Assembly: GCA_014871605.1 (NCBI GenBank)
Contig: WGSQ01000028.1
Location: forward strand, 1 to 16,232
DNA from: Collinsella sp.
GTDB taxonomy: Bacteria; Actinomycetota; Coriobacteriia; Coriobacteriales; Coriobacteriaceae
Reading direction: 5' to 3'
DNA length: 16,232 nt
A program made the translations under genes and the position numbers. Positions within the stretch are counted from its first letter, which is position 1. Each line of letters begins with the position of its first letter. The notes below the pieces were generated by a model. The model was not told the origin of the DNA. It worked only from the letters and a program-made list of their open reading frames with translations, and did not search any database. Below, one piece after another: positions 1-6,269 of the stretch.

Positions 1-846
1 GGCGCGACCATCGGCCCCGTGGCAAACCGCACCGCGGGCGCCACGATCACCATCGCCGGCACGGACTGGCATATGCCGGCCAACGAAGGCGTCAACAACC
101 TGCACAGCGATCTTGAGCATGGTCTGCACAAGCGCGTATGGGATGTTGAACTCGACGAGGTCCACAACGCCGTGCGCATGACCACCTCGCTTGAGGATGG
201 CGAGCTGGGCCTGCCCGGCAACCGCACCTTTACGGCCGTTTTTACCGTGACGCGCACCGGCGTCTTCCGCATCGAGTATGGCTGCGAGAGCGACCGCGCC
301 ACCTACGTGTCCATGACCAACCACACGTACTTTAACCTTGCCGGCCATAATGCCGGCATGGACTGCGAGCACTTCTTTGTTGCTAACGCTGCCCACTACC
401 TGCCCATCAACGAGCAGAACATCCCCACCGGCGAGATTGCTCCGGTCGAGGGAACACCGTTTGACTTTCGCGAGCTGCGCCCCGTCGCTCCCGGCATGGA
501 GGCCGACGACCCGCAGATTAAGCAGGCCCGTGGCTACGATCACTGTCTGTGCATCGATGGCTATCAGTACGGCCGCAATCTGCGCCGCGCGATGCACGTC
601 GAGGAGATGTGGACCGGCCGCGAGTTGGACTACTACACCACTGCCCCGGGCGTGCAGCTCTACACCGGCAACTGGCTGGGCGACGAGCACGCCAAGGACG
701 ATGCTAACTATGGCTGGGGCGCCGGCTTTGCTCTCGAGGCCGAGATGTACCCCGACACGCCGCACCAGCCGTTGTTCCCGCAGGGCATTGTGGGCCCGGG
801 TCACCCCTACAGCAATGTGATCGAGTACCACTTTATGAGGCACTAA
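1..846 (+). CDS. galM: aldose 1-epimerase (galactose mutarotase), 5' end outside window
   Basis: This enzyme interconverts alpha and beta anomers of galactose or related aldoses in the cytoplasm. The reading frame is open from base 1. The first visible residues (GATIGPVANRTAG) match the family's conserved GR(V)ANRIAG segment, so the true start lies upstream and the GTG at 19 is internal. Family landmarks are visible: an N-terminal LHSD, the NHTYFNLAGH segment holding the catalytic His, YDHCL, and LEAEMYPDTPHQP near the C-terminus, where the Glu is the expected catalytic base. About 281 residues are present, so only some 50-60 N-terminal residues are missing. It stands apart from the minus-strand amino-sugar cluster and a second, distantly related mutarotase-like gene lies at 4572-5453. 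The family call is secure; the physiological substrate is not shown. Confidence 0.93.
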   Translation, partial: GATIGPVANRTAGATITIAGTDWHMPANEGVNNLHSDLEHGLHKRVWDVELDEVHNAVRMTTSLEDGELGLPGNRTFTAVFTVTRTGVFRIEYGCESDRATYVSMTNHTYFNLAGHNAGMDCEHFFVANAAHYLPINEQNIPTGEIAPVEGTPFDFRELRPVAPGMEADDPQIKQARGYDHCLCIDGYQYGRNLRRAMHVEEMWTGRELDYYTTAPGVQLYTGNWLGDEHAKDDANYGWGAGFALEAEMYPDTPHQPLFPQGIVGPGHPYSNVIEYHFMRH

Positions 847-870
847 GCCCACAATGCAACATATTGCACA

Positions 871-906
871 GCAACGCCCGCCGGCACCACCGCCGACGGG
901 CGCTGC
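871..906 (+). terminator. probable terminator hairpin after galM
   Basis: A GC-rich hairpin starts 25 bases after the galM stop. The stem CGCCCGCCGGC (875-885) pairs with GCCGACGGGCG (892-902) with one C/A mismatch, and GCA/TGC extends it at the base. Only a diluted T-rich stretch follows (ttcatgcctaaatcctt), so termination strength is uncertain. Confidence 0.45.
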
Positions 907-1173
907 TTCATGCCTAAATCCTTCTTTTCGATGCCACCGAATTGGTGACGTAACAAAACTATGCCGAATTACTACGATGAACCCACTATGTCCGACCACG
1001 CGCTGGTTTATAAAAAATTAGCAACTCGTCTACCTGCGGTTTTATTCTCTGCAAATTTGGCATGCTCGGCGATAGCCGATCAAACGTAGTAAATGGATAT
1101 AGTTTTTGACAGGCGGCATCGCACGCGTCCCTCGCAAGGGAAAAATGATCCCTTTTCCTCCGTCCCCAAAGGA
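907..1173. other. non-coding spacer between galM and the IIB pseudogene
   Basis: I find no gene here. The stretch is AT-richer than the flanking genes. It contains the 15-base word tctacctgcggtttt (1029-1043), which recurs exactly at 13209-13223 in the other large intergenic region. It also has a small inverted repeat AAGGGA/TCCCTT (1136-1154) close to the end of the convergent pseudogene. No convincing promoter was recognised. Confidence 0.5.
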
Positions 1174-1656
1174 TCAGTTGAACAGATTGCCGATAGGATC
1201 GGGGTTGGATCTGGGGAGGTAGCGGATTTCTAGTTCTATGCCGAGCTTTTGCAGCTCTCTGAGAACAGAGACGTCTGTGTCGTCTACGGCAACCGCGGGC
1301 GTTATGAGGCGCTTGTCCTCCCCTGCTTGCATGTGACCGATGCTGATCTTGGTAATGGGCACACCGCCCTTAACCAGCGCGAGTGCATCGGCGGGTGAGG
1401 CCACCATGATCAGAATCAATTGGCGCGGCGCCGCGGTATGAATGATATCGATGGTCCTTTGCACCGAGAAAAACCGTGTCCAAACGCCTTCTGGCGCCGC
1501 CACCCTCATGGGTGCCCATTGGCGCGAATCTGCCGCGATCTCATCGTTGACGATTAAAACAAGGTTGGAACCCACGGCGTCGATCCACCGCTAAACGTCT
1601 TGCCCGAAAAAAAACCGGTCATCGATGCGTGTGAGAAGAATCTTGGGTTGAGCCAT
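1174..1656 (-). pseudogene. PTS EIIB (mannose/fructose/sorbose/GalNAc family), inactivated by in-frame stop
   Basis: Read from ATG 1656, this is a full-length IIB gene of 160 codons, the same as the intact IIB at 11718-12200, and it aligns without gaps. It begins MAQPKILLTRIDDR like the intact copy (MAEPNILLTRIDNR). The next block is wrecked: the intact LVHGQVAT reads FFFGQDV-stop, so the phosphorylatable His17 is Phe and codon 22 is TAG (1591-1593). The run of eight A (1607-1614) lies in this block. After the stop the frame stays open for 138 codons with strong similarity, for example LVKGGVPI and ELEIR. A GTG at 1575 could in principle restart a 133-residue product lacking the active site. 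No IIA, IIC or IID genes sit beside it. It is most simply a decayed paralogue of the cluster's IIB. Confidence 0.88.
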
Positions 1657-1795
1657 GGCTGCCCCATTCTGTTTGAGACCCATACGAGCGGGACGTCGGC
1701 CACCAACTCAACAGCAGGTCAAGCGCCAAATGAACGCCGCAGACATCACGTCTCCAATATTAGTGCATTTAAAGTGAGAAAAGCCGTCAGAACAC

Positions 1796-1824
1796 TTGCG
1801 CGGATTTGCGATGTCCCGTATCAT
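1796..1824 (+). promoter_or_regulatory. candidate promoter of tRNA-Thr
   Basis: TTGCGC (1796-1801) and TATCAT (1819-1824) are separated by 17 bases. Transcription would start near 1831, giving a leader of about 33 nt before the mature tRNA end at 1864. The hexamers are moderate matches, so this is a prediction. Confidence 0.45.
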
Positions 1825-1863
1825 AGACAGCCGTTGACGCGTCAGTTGCGTCACCATATGGCC

Positions 1864-1939
1864 GCCAGCGTAGCTCAGTTGGTAGAGCACCGCTCTCGTA
1901 AAGCGGGGGTCACCGGTTCGAGCCCGGTCGCTGGCTCCA
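1864..1939 (+). tRNA. tRNA-Thr (anticodon CGT)
   Basis: A complete cloverleaf can be folded by eye. The acceptor stem is GCCAGCG/CGCTGGC. The D arm contains GCTCAGTTGGTAGAGC. The anticodon stem CCGCT/AGCGG encloses loop CTCGTAA with anticodon CGT, reading ACG (Thr). The T arm is ACCGG-TTCGAGC-CCGGT. Discriminator T is followed by an encoded CCA (1937-1939). It is transcribed alone and followed 11 bases later by a textbook terminator. tRNA genes are frequent integration sites, and the DNA just downstream is less GC-rich. However, I found no second copy of the tRNA 3' end in the window that would mark an attachment-site duplication. Confidence 0.97.
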
Positions 1940-1950
1940 TTGCACAAGAT

Positions 1951-1974
1951 AGCCGCCTTCGGGCGGCTTTTTTT
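1951..1974 (+). terminator. intrinsic terminator of tRNA-Thr
   Basis: A perfect 7-bp stem AGCCGCC/GGCGGCT is closed by a TTCG tetraloop and runs into seven T (1968-1974). This is a strong rho-independent terminator 11 bases after the tRNA CCA end. Confidence 0.93.
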
Positions 1975-2392
1975 GTTACCGATTTCAGGCGCACATCCGC
2001 CGGAATTCGCCCACTCGGTGGACTTCGGGTTTAATGCTTAGGGGCGGGGATTTACCAAAGTGAAATTTTAATGAAAAGAAACCCAGCTGCAACAATTGCC
2101 ATGGCGAGGGCTCGAATTGGCCATATAGATCTAAAATAGTCACGATACCTTCTCTTTTGCTGAAACGATATATCTATACAAGGTTGTGAGCGGAAAACAA
2201 AAAATACGTCGATTGCTATCCGACAAACGGGTCTGGAATTGCATTCACCGGCATTTCGGGGCAGATTGATACACATGTACGAAAGGGAACCTATGTGGTG
2301 CGTTGGGTTGGAGCTGCTGCAGGCCCGATATGGATTGCGGTCTTGCGCCCCGATGTCCAAATAGGTTTCTCTCTCTAGACGGGAAGTTGCTC
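1975..2392. other. intergenic stretch, no secure gene
   Basis: This stretch is less GC-rich than the rest of the window. On the minus strand a frame ending at 2052 encodes a plausible membrane segment (AMAIVAAGFLFIKISLW) at its C-terminus, but the N-terminal part looks random and no good start was found. On the plus strand a 23-codon ORF starts at ATG 2292 behind AAAGGGAA and stops at 2362, just ahead of the gene at 2393. It could be a leader peptide or chance. Confidence 0.4.
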
Positions 2393-2758
2393 ATGGACGC
2401 CATATATGACGGAGATGACTGGGTCGATCATTATACTTGGCGCCTGGTCGGCTCGAACGACAATGGGGTTGTGGTGTTTGATGGACTATGTCCAAAGCAT
2501 CTCCATCCTTTTGTCTCGTCGTTAATTGAGAGTTCCGCTCGTGTTGCCCCCTACAGCTCGGCATCGCTTCATGATACGGACGTTTTGAAGACCATAAGGG
2601 AATCAATTGACGATGGCACGGTGAGCGGCCCGCTGTTTTCTCGGCTTGTGGGGCTAGATGAGATTGGCTCGAAACGACTGCTTGCGGGCGAAAAAGTGGA
2701 ACTCACTTATCGGTCGATGATTTCAATCCTGCGGCTAGCCGATGTTCTTCGCAAATAA
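2393..2758 (+). CDS. hypothetical protein, possible C-terminal helix-turn-helix
   Basis: I do not recognise a named family. The 121-residue start at ATG 2393 is preferred over upstream in-frame codons because GGGAAG lies just before it, and because the residues before Met 2393 are Cys/Pro-rich and unconvincing. The N-terminal half (WRLVGSNDNGVVVFDG and on) is mixed alpha/beta in appearance. The C-terminal ~45 residues (LFSRLVGLDEIGSKRLLAGE, then a final helix ending ILRLADVLRK) have the spacing of an XRE-type helix-turn-helix, suggesting a DNA-binding or antitoxin-like role. No toxin partner is adjacent. The gene stands alone between tRNA-Thr and the yhcH operon, in AT-richer DNA with codon use unlike its neighbours, suggesting acquired DNA. 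The coding call is fair; the function is open. Confidence 0.6.
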   Translation: MDAIYDGDDWVDHYTWRLVGSNDNGVVVFDGLCPKHLHPFVSSLIESSARVAPYSSASLHDTDVLKTIRESIDDGTVSGPLFSRLVGLDEIGSKRLLAGEKVELTYRSMISILRLADVLRK

Positions 2759-2796
2759 ATCCAAGCAAAACGCCGCCGGCAACTCCCCTACTCAAC

Positions 2797-2847
2797 AAAA
2801 AAGCCCCGCCAACCGCAATCCCCAAGGGAACCGCGATTAACGGGGCT
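2797..2847 (-). terminator. intrinsic terminator of the lacX-lacC-yhcH unit
   Basis: On the minus strand AGCCCCG (2847-2841) pairs with CGGGGCT (2808-2802). Inside it is a second helix built from CGC/GCG and CCC/GGG. A run of six U (2802-2797) follows. It lies about 60 bases beyond the yhcH stop and faces the right way to end that operon. Confidence 0.85.
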
Positions 2848-2905
2848 CAAGCGCGCTCCTCAATGGAATCACGTCATCAGACGAGCAGCTCAGCCGAGCA
2901 GTGCG

Positions 2906-3379
2906 TTACTCCTCCCAGCAAGCGTCTGCAAGCAGCTTAAAGCAGATCTTCTTGACCGGCTGTGCGCCATCGCCCGGGAACTCGAGCGTGGGCATGTGAG
3001 GCTCGCCGGCAACAAACAGCGCGAACTTGTCGTCGGCAAGATCGCCGGCGATCGAAGCGTCGGAATCGACCAGATCGTAGTCGTCCTTCTCGTCAAACTC
3101 CTGAACCAACGTCAGGCTGCCCGTGGCAACCTTAAAGGCCTCGCGACCCTCGACATCGATCTGCAGGTCGTGATAGCGCTGATGCGTCTCATAGTGAGCC
3201 TCGGCCTCGGGACGCGTCGTGGGAGCCATGACGTTCGCATAGACCTTGTCGCCCAGAATCGGATGGCTGCCGACCTCGAGCTGCGCCGGGTCGTTCTCCT
3301 CGAGCCAGTCGATCAGCACGTCGAGGCCCTTGAGCATTCCGCGATACTCCTCGATATCGCCCAATGCACCGTAAATCAT
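2906..3379 (-). CDS. YhcH/YjgK/YiaL family (NanQ/EbgC-like) sugar anomerase
   Basis: This 157-residue protein has the length and motifs of the DUF386 cupin family, which includes E. coli NanQ (YhcH, N-acetylneuraminate anomerase) and EbgC. The family core is visible: MIYG at the N-terminus, EAHYETHQRYHDLQ in the middle with the metal-type His/Glu/Gln residues, and FVAGEPHMP followed by the VKKICFK strand near the C-terminus. The start at 3379 is preceded by AAAGGGG at good spacing. It is the last gene of the lacX-lacC unit and is followed by a strong terminator. In this context it probably speeds opening or anomerisation of an amino sugar or a sialic-acid-like sugar. The exact substrate cannot be read from sequence. 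A 3' relic of nagA lies in its 197-base upstream gap. Confidence 0.88.
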   Translation of the reverse strand: MIYGALGDIEEYRGMLKGLDVLIDWLEENDPAQLEVGSHPILGDKVYANVMAPTTRPEAEAHYETHQRYHDLQIDVEGREAFKVATGSLTLVQEFDEKDDYDLVDSDASIAGDLADDKFALFVAGEPHMPTLEFPGDGAQPVKKICFKLLADACWEE

Positions 3380-3411
3380 CTAAATCCCCTTTCGGATCGC
3401 TTCTTTGGCGG

Positions 3412-3543
3412 CTACTCGACAAACGCGTTACCGACGCTGTTGCCACCCACATACGCCTCGACCAGGGTAAGGTCGGGATTGAACACGACAAACTCGGCGT
3501 CGCGCCCCGGCATAATGCTACCGCACTTGTCGTCGACATGAGC
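3412..3543 (-). pseudogene. 3'-terminal remnant of a nagA-like deacetylase gene
   Basis: In the gap between lacC and yhcH, the minus strand encodes AHVDDKCGSIMPGRDAEFVV and continues to VGGNSVGNAFVE-stop (TAG 3414-3412), 43 codons in all. The C-terminus of the intact NagA at 6270 reads AHIEDKCGSIMPGRDADFVV and ends VGGQSVGNAFTD. I count about 33 of 43 identical residues, and homology stops abruptly near 3543. Upstream the frame is open only back to a TGA at 3567-3565 with no usable start and SD. This is therefore the tail of a second nagA whose first 90 per cent was deleted, not a gene. A different-frame ORF covering it (3189-3539) is a shadow. Confidence 0.9.
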
Positions 3544-3576
3544 TAGCAAGCGATGCCGGGGCCGTCACCCAAGCTC

Positions 3577-4512
3577 TTACAGCTCGGTCACGACAACGCC
3601 GTTGTAGACCTCGTCCCAACGGTCCATGACCAGATGGCCGGTCATGGGATCCATGGCGTTGAGCTTGCCGCAGGTATTGGCGGTACGCAGCACCGTCTCG
3701 TCGTCTGCGCCAGCAGCGATGGCATGCGCGAAGCCTGCGATAGTGGAGTCACCAGAGCCCGTGGCGTTAACGGCAGGGATATCGGGCGTCTTTGCGCGGA
3801 ACGCACGGCCGTTATGGAAGCCCACGGAGCCGGCGGCACCCATGGACACGACGACCCAGGGGATATCGGAGAAGCGGGCATCAGAGGCAAGCGCGGCGCG
3901 GAGCTCGTCCACATCGTCGGTGGTAAAGCTCGTGCCCAGAAGGCCGTTGATCTCGGTCAGGTTAGGCTTGACCAGCTCGGGCTTAATTTCGGACTTAAGG
4001 GCGGCCTCGAGCGAAGCACCCGAGGTATCGAGCAGCACCTTGGCGCCGGCGTTCTCGGCAATGCCCGTGATCTTGGCATAGTAGTCTGCCTCGACACCGC
4101 GGGGCAGCGAACCCGAAATGGTGACGACGTCGGCCTTGCCCGCAAGCTCGGTAAACTTGGCGGTAAAGGCATCGAGTTCCTCGGGGGCAATTGTCGGGCC
4201 ACTCTCGAGCAGCTCAGTCTGGTTGCCAGCATGAAGGATGTTAAGGCAGATGCGGGTCTCGCCCTTGATGGGCACAAAATCATTCTTAATGCCATTGGCA
4301 TCCATGAGCTCGGCCATATAGGCGCCCATATGACCACCAAGCAGGCCGGTTGCCACAACGTCGTCGCCCAGCTGACCAAGGACGCGGGCTACGTTAAGGC
4401 CCTTGCCGCCGGCGGTCTTTTCGGGCGTCACACGGTTTACGTCGTCAATGACGAGCTCATCGAGCTGATAGCGCGTATCGACGGACGGGTTCATCGTAAC
4501 GGTGAGGATCAT
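3577..4512 (-). CDS. lacC: tagatose-6-phosphate kinase (PfkB family, LacC type)
   Basis: This 311-residue sugar kinase should phosphorylate tagatose-6-P to tagatose-1,6-bisphosphate with ATP. It matches the LacC/FruK branch from end to end: MILTVTMNPSVD at the N-terminus, the sugar-binding KTAGGKGLNVARVL signature (residues 32-45), KGETR at 83-87, SGSLPRG at 133-139, and the ATP/anion-hole motif NATGSGDSTIAG (249-260) with catalytic Asp255. Spacing and wording resemble LacC more than FruK. ATG 4512 is chosen because AAGGAG sits seven bases upstream; the 13-codon upstream extension starts with TTG. It lies 59 bases after lacX. AgaS in the same cluster makes tagatose-6-P, supporting LacC over a 1-phosphofructokinase, but FruK activity cannot be excluded from sequence alone. 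Confidence 0.88.
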   Translation of the reverse strand: MILTVTMNPSVDTRYQLDELVIDDVNRVTPEKTAGGKGLNVARVLGQLGDDVVATGLLGGHMGAYMAELMDANGIKNDFVPIKGETRICLNILHAGNQTELLESGPTIAPEELDAFTAKFTELAGKADVVTISGSLPRGVEADYYAKITGIAENAGAKVLLDTSGASLEAALKSEIKPELVKPNLTEINGLLGTSFTTDDVDELRAALASDARFSDIPWVVVSMGAAGSVGFHNGRAFRAKTPDIPAVNATGSGDSTIAGFAHAIAAGADDETVLRTANTCGKLNAMDPMTGHLVMDRWDEVYNGVVVTEL

Positions 4513-4517
4513 TTCTA

Positions 4518-4542
4518 GCTCCTTATCTCGCAGGCTCCTTAT
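4518..4542 (-). promoter_or_regulatory. duplicated Shine-Dalgarno-like element before lacC
   Basis: The minus-strand word ATAAGGAGC occurs twice, at 4526-4518 and 4542-4534, with a 16-base period. The proximal copy is correctly placed for ATG 4512. The distal copy has no obvious partner start. Confidence 0.5.
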
Positions 4543-4571
4543 GCCTTGCAAAACGAATTGGCTACATGCGA

Positions 4572-5453
4572 CTACAGAATCTCGATTGTGAACGAGCGCG
4601 CGATGGTTTCTTTGGGCTTGGTGATAAGGCAGCCGCGCTTGTGCTCAAGCACGTCGTCCTCATCGGAGCAGGTCGAAAGACCGCCCCAGGGCTCAACTGC
4701 CACAAAATCACCCTCGGGCTTGCTCCACACAATGAGGTACGGGAAGCCCTCAAAGCTCAGGCGAACACCCTTGTCCTCGCCCTTTTTGGAAAGCGTGACC
4801 TGACGGCTCTCGAGCACGTCAAAGATGGTCTCCGCAAAATCGAAGAGCTCATGTGACAGAGGCAGCGTCTTTCCCACCATGGGGTTCTTGGAGCGGTTGG
4901 TCACGTCAATCAAGCCAGTCGAGGGGACGGCAGTGCAAAGCTCAGCAGCCTCGTCTTTCTCAAAACGCAACTCGTAGTCCGTATAGGCCTCGCCCTCATC
5001 GAGCGGGCACCTAAAGCCGGGGTGTCCACCGATAAAGAAAGGCATGTCCTCGGTGCCCTCGTTGGTAACCTCATAGGAGACGCGCACGGCGGCGTCCTCG
5101 AGCGTATAGCGGGCGACAAGCTTAAACGGATACGGATAATCGCTCAGCAGCGCGGCGTTATCCTCCGAAGCCAGGCACATCGCCAGCTCGTTCTCGCTCT
5201 GGCTCAGCAGCTTCCACTCCTGTTTGCGCGCAAACCCATGGCGGGCGAGCTTCACATGATGTCCGGCAAACGTCATGGCGCTGCTATCGCGCAAACCTCC
5301 GCAAATCGGGAAGCAAATCGGTGCCTGGCCGGACCACACGGCGGGATCGCCCTGCCACAAGTACTCGCGACCTCCAGCCTCAATCGAGGTAAACGAACCA
5401 CCGGCCGTGGAGACCTTGATAGAAATCGAATCGTTGGAGAGAGCGTATTCCAT
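4572..5453 (-). CDS. lacX: LacX-like aldose 1-epimerase family protein
   Basis: This 293-residue protein belongs to the galactose-mutarotase-like beta-sandwich fold, in the branch containing LacX of lactic-acid-bacterial tagatose-6-phosphate lac operons and YeaD-type enzymes. Supporting motifs are CFPICGGLRD, HGFARKQEW (His candidate), FIGGHPGFRCPL (second His) and the C-terminal VAVEPWGG with the candidate acidic residue. The start at 5453 is favoured by GAAAGGA upstream and by homology beginning at MEYAL; the longer 338-residue frame adds a Cys/Gly-rich tail that looks untranslated. It is the first gene of the lacX-lacC-(nagA relic)-yhcH unit and is divergent from the flavodoxin gene across 156 bases. 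It probably interconverts anomers of a sugar or sugar phosphate feeding LacC. The family is secure; the symbol rests on context. Confidence 0.83.
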   Translation of the reverse strand: MEYALSNDSISIKVSTAGGSFTSIEAGGREYLWQGDPAVWSGQAPICFPICGGLRDSSAMTFAGHHVKLARHGFARKQEWKLLSQSENELAMCLASEDNAALLSDYPYPFKLVARYTLEDAAVRVSYEVTNEGTEDMPFFIGGHPGFRCPLDEGEAYTDYELRFEKDEAAELCTAVPSTGLIDVTNRSKNPMVGKTLPLSHELFDFAETIFDVLESRQVTLSKKGEDKGVRLSFEGFPYLIVWSKPEGDFVAVEPWGGLSTCSDEDDVLEHKRGCLITKPKETIARSFTIEIL

Positions 5454-5609
5454 TGTCCATCCTTTCGAACAACTGCTTTTTGCTCGCAAGAACCCGTCTC
5501 GGCCCTGACCAAAGGACAAACCCGCACGTTCATCGATGCGTCCGGTTTCCCAGCCATGCAACGGGGTACCATACAGACATTGATGCAATTACAGCTGAAA
5601 GGCCTTCTT

Positions 5610-6194
5610 ATGCGAACCATCATCCTTTATGCCTCACACCACCACGGCAATACGAAAAAGCTCGTGGACGCCATCGTCGAGGCGCACCCCGAGATCGATA
5701 CCCTCGACGTGAAGTCACTCGGTAAAAACGAGTACCCCGACCTGCACGAATACCATCTGATCGGTGTCGCCACGGGCATCTATTACTCCGAGATCGACAA
5801 GGACATGGCACGCGTGCTCACGAACGTGCTGCAGCCGCAGGACAAGGTGTTTGGCCTTATGACCTACGGTGGCAAAAACAAGTGGTACGGCAAGGATATC
5901 GATGGCATCTGCCGCATGAGGCAGGCCATCTTTATGGGCGTCTACGGCTGTCCCGGCTTTGATACGTGGGGGCCGTTCAAACTCACCGGCGGCGTCCAGA
6001 AGGGACACCCGACCGCTGAGGAAATTAAGGGCGCCGTCGACTTCTTCGACAAGATCGAAGACGAGTATGGCGACATCATCGTCGAAGAGTACGCCAAGCG
6101 CGAGAAGCGTCTAGCATACGAAAAGGAGCATCCCGCGGGGGGTCTTGTGGCCGGCGTCAAGCGCACGGCAAAGAAGATCGTTAACAAGCTGTAA
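5610..6194 (+). CDS. flavodoxin family protein
   Basis: This 194-residue protein begins MRTIILYASHHHGNTKKLV, in which SHHHGNT forms the FMN phosphate-binding loop of flavodoxins. A central GVATGIYYSEIDKDM and a later FGLMTYGGKNKWYG provide the expected second and third FMN-loop regions. The C-terminus is an extra basic helix (VKRTAKKIVNKL), making it longer than classical flavodoxins. Start ATG 5610 follows GAAAGG; a longer in-frame stretch upstream overlaps the lacX gene antisense and is rejected. It is the only plus-strand gene inside the amino-sugar cluster and ends in its own strong terminator. It is therefore probably an independent electron-transfer gene, such as a flavodoxin or flavodoxin-like oxidoreductase, rather than part of sugar breakdown. 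The redox partner is unknown. Confidence 0.87.
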   Translation: MRTIILYASHHHGNTKKLVDAIVEAHPEIDTLDVKSLGKNEYPDLHEYHLIGVATGIYYSEIDKDMARVLTNVLQPQDKVFGLMTYGGKNKWYGKDIDGICRMRQAIFMGVYGCPGFDTWGPFKLTGGVQKGHPTAEEIKGAVDFFDKIEDEYGDIIVEEYAKREKRLAYEKEHPAGGLVAGVKRTAKKIVNKL

Positions 6195-6225
6195 CTGTTA
6201 AGGTGCTTTTGAGCGTTTAACCCAT

Positions 6226-6262
6226 ACGGCGGGTCCGAGCAGATTCGGGCCCGCCGTCTTTT
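6226..6262 (+). terminator. intrinsic terminator of the flavodoxin gene
   Basis: A 13-bp stem (6226-6238 with 6245-6257, one G.U pair) with loop gcagat is followed by CTTTTTCT. It lies 31 bases after the flavodoxin stop and just beyond the convergent nagA stop (6270). On the minus strand it lacks a U-tract, so it is probably one-directional. Confidence 0.9.
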
Positions 6263-6269
6263 TCTATCG

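Noticed and set aside
1708..1947. Minus-strand 79-residue ORF with ARTGDPRFTRAVLYQLSYAG
   Set aside because: It is the antisense of the tRNA-Thr gene, a well-known source of false ORFs. The plus-strand ORF 1600-2034 spanning the tRNA is rejected for the same reason.
2052..2360. Minus-strand 102-residue ORF with a C-terminal membrane-like segment
   Set aside because: The N-terminal two thirds look random and Cys/Arg-rich, no Shine-Dalgarno supports a start, and a shorter version has no proper start codon in frame. It is mentioned only as part of the intergenic description.
1864..2760. tRNA-flanking integrated element with attachment-site duplication
   Set aside because: No integrase gene is present and no second copy of the tRNA 3' end was found in the window, so an integrated element cannot be claimed.
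3189..3539. Minus-strand 116-residue ORF
   Set aside because: It is a shifted frame over the nagA remnant and the start of yhcH. The homologous residues appear only in the other frame.
5022..5609. Long N-terminal extension of the flavodoxin frame (390 residues in total)
   Set aside because: It runs antisense through the LacX-like gene and has composition typical of a shadow frame. The flavodoxin fold starts at MRTIILY with its own SD.
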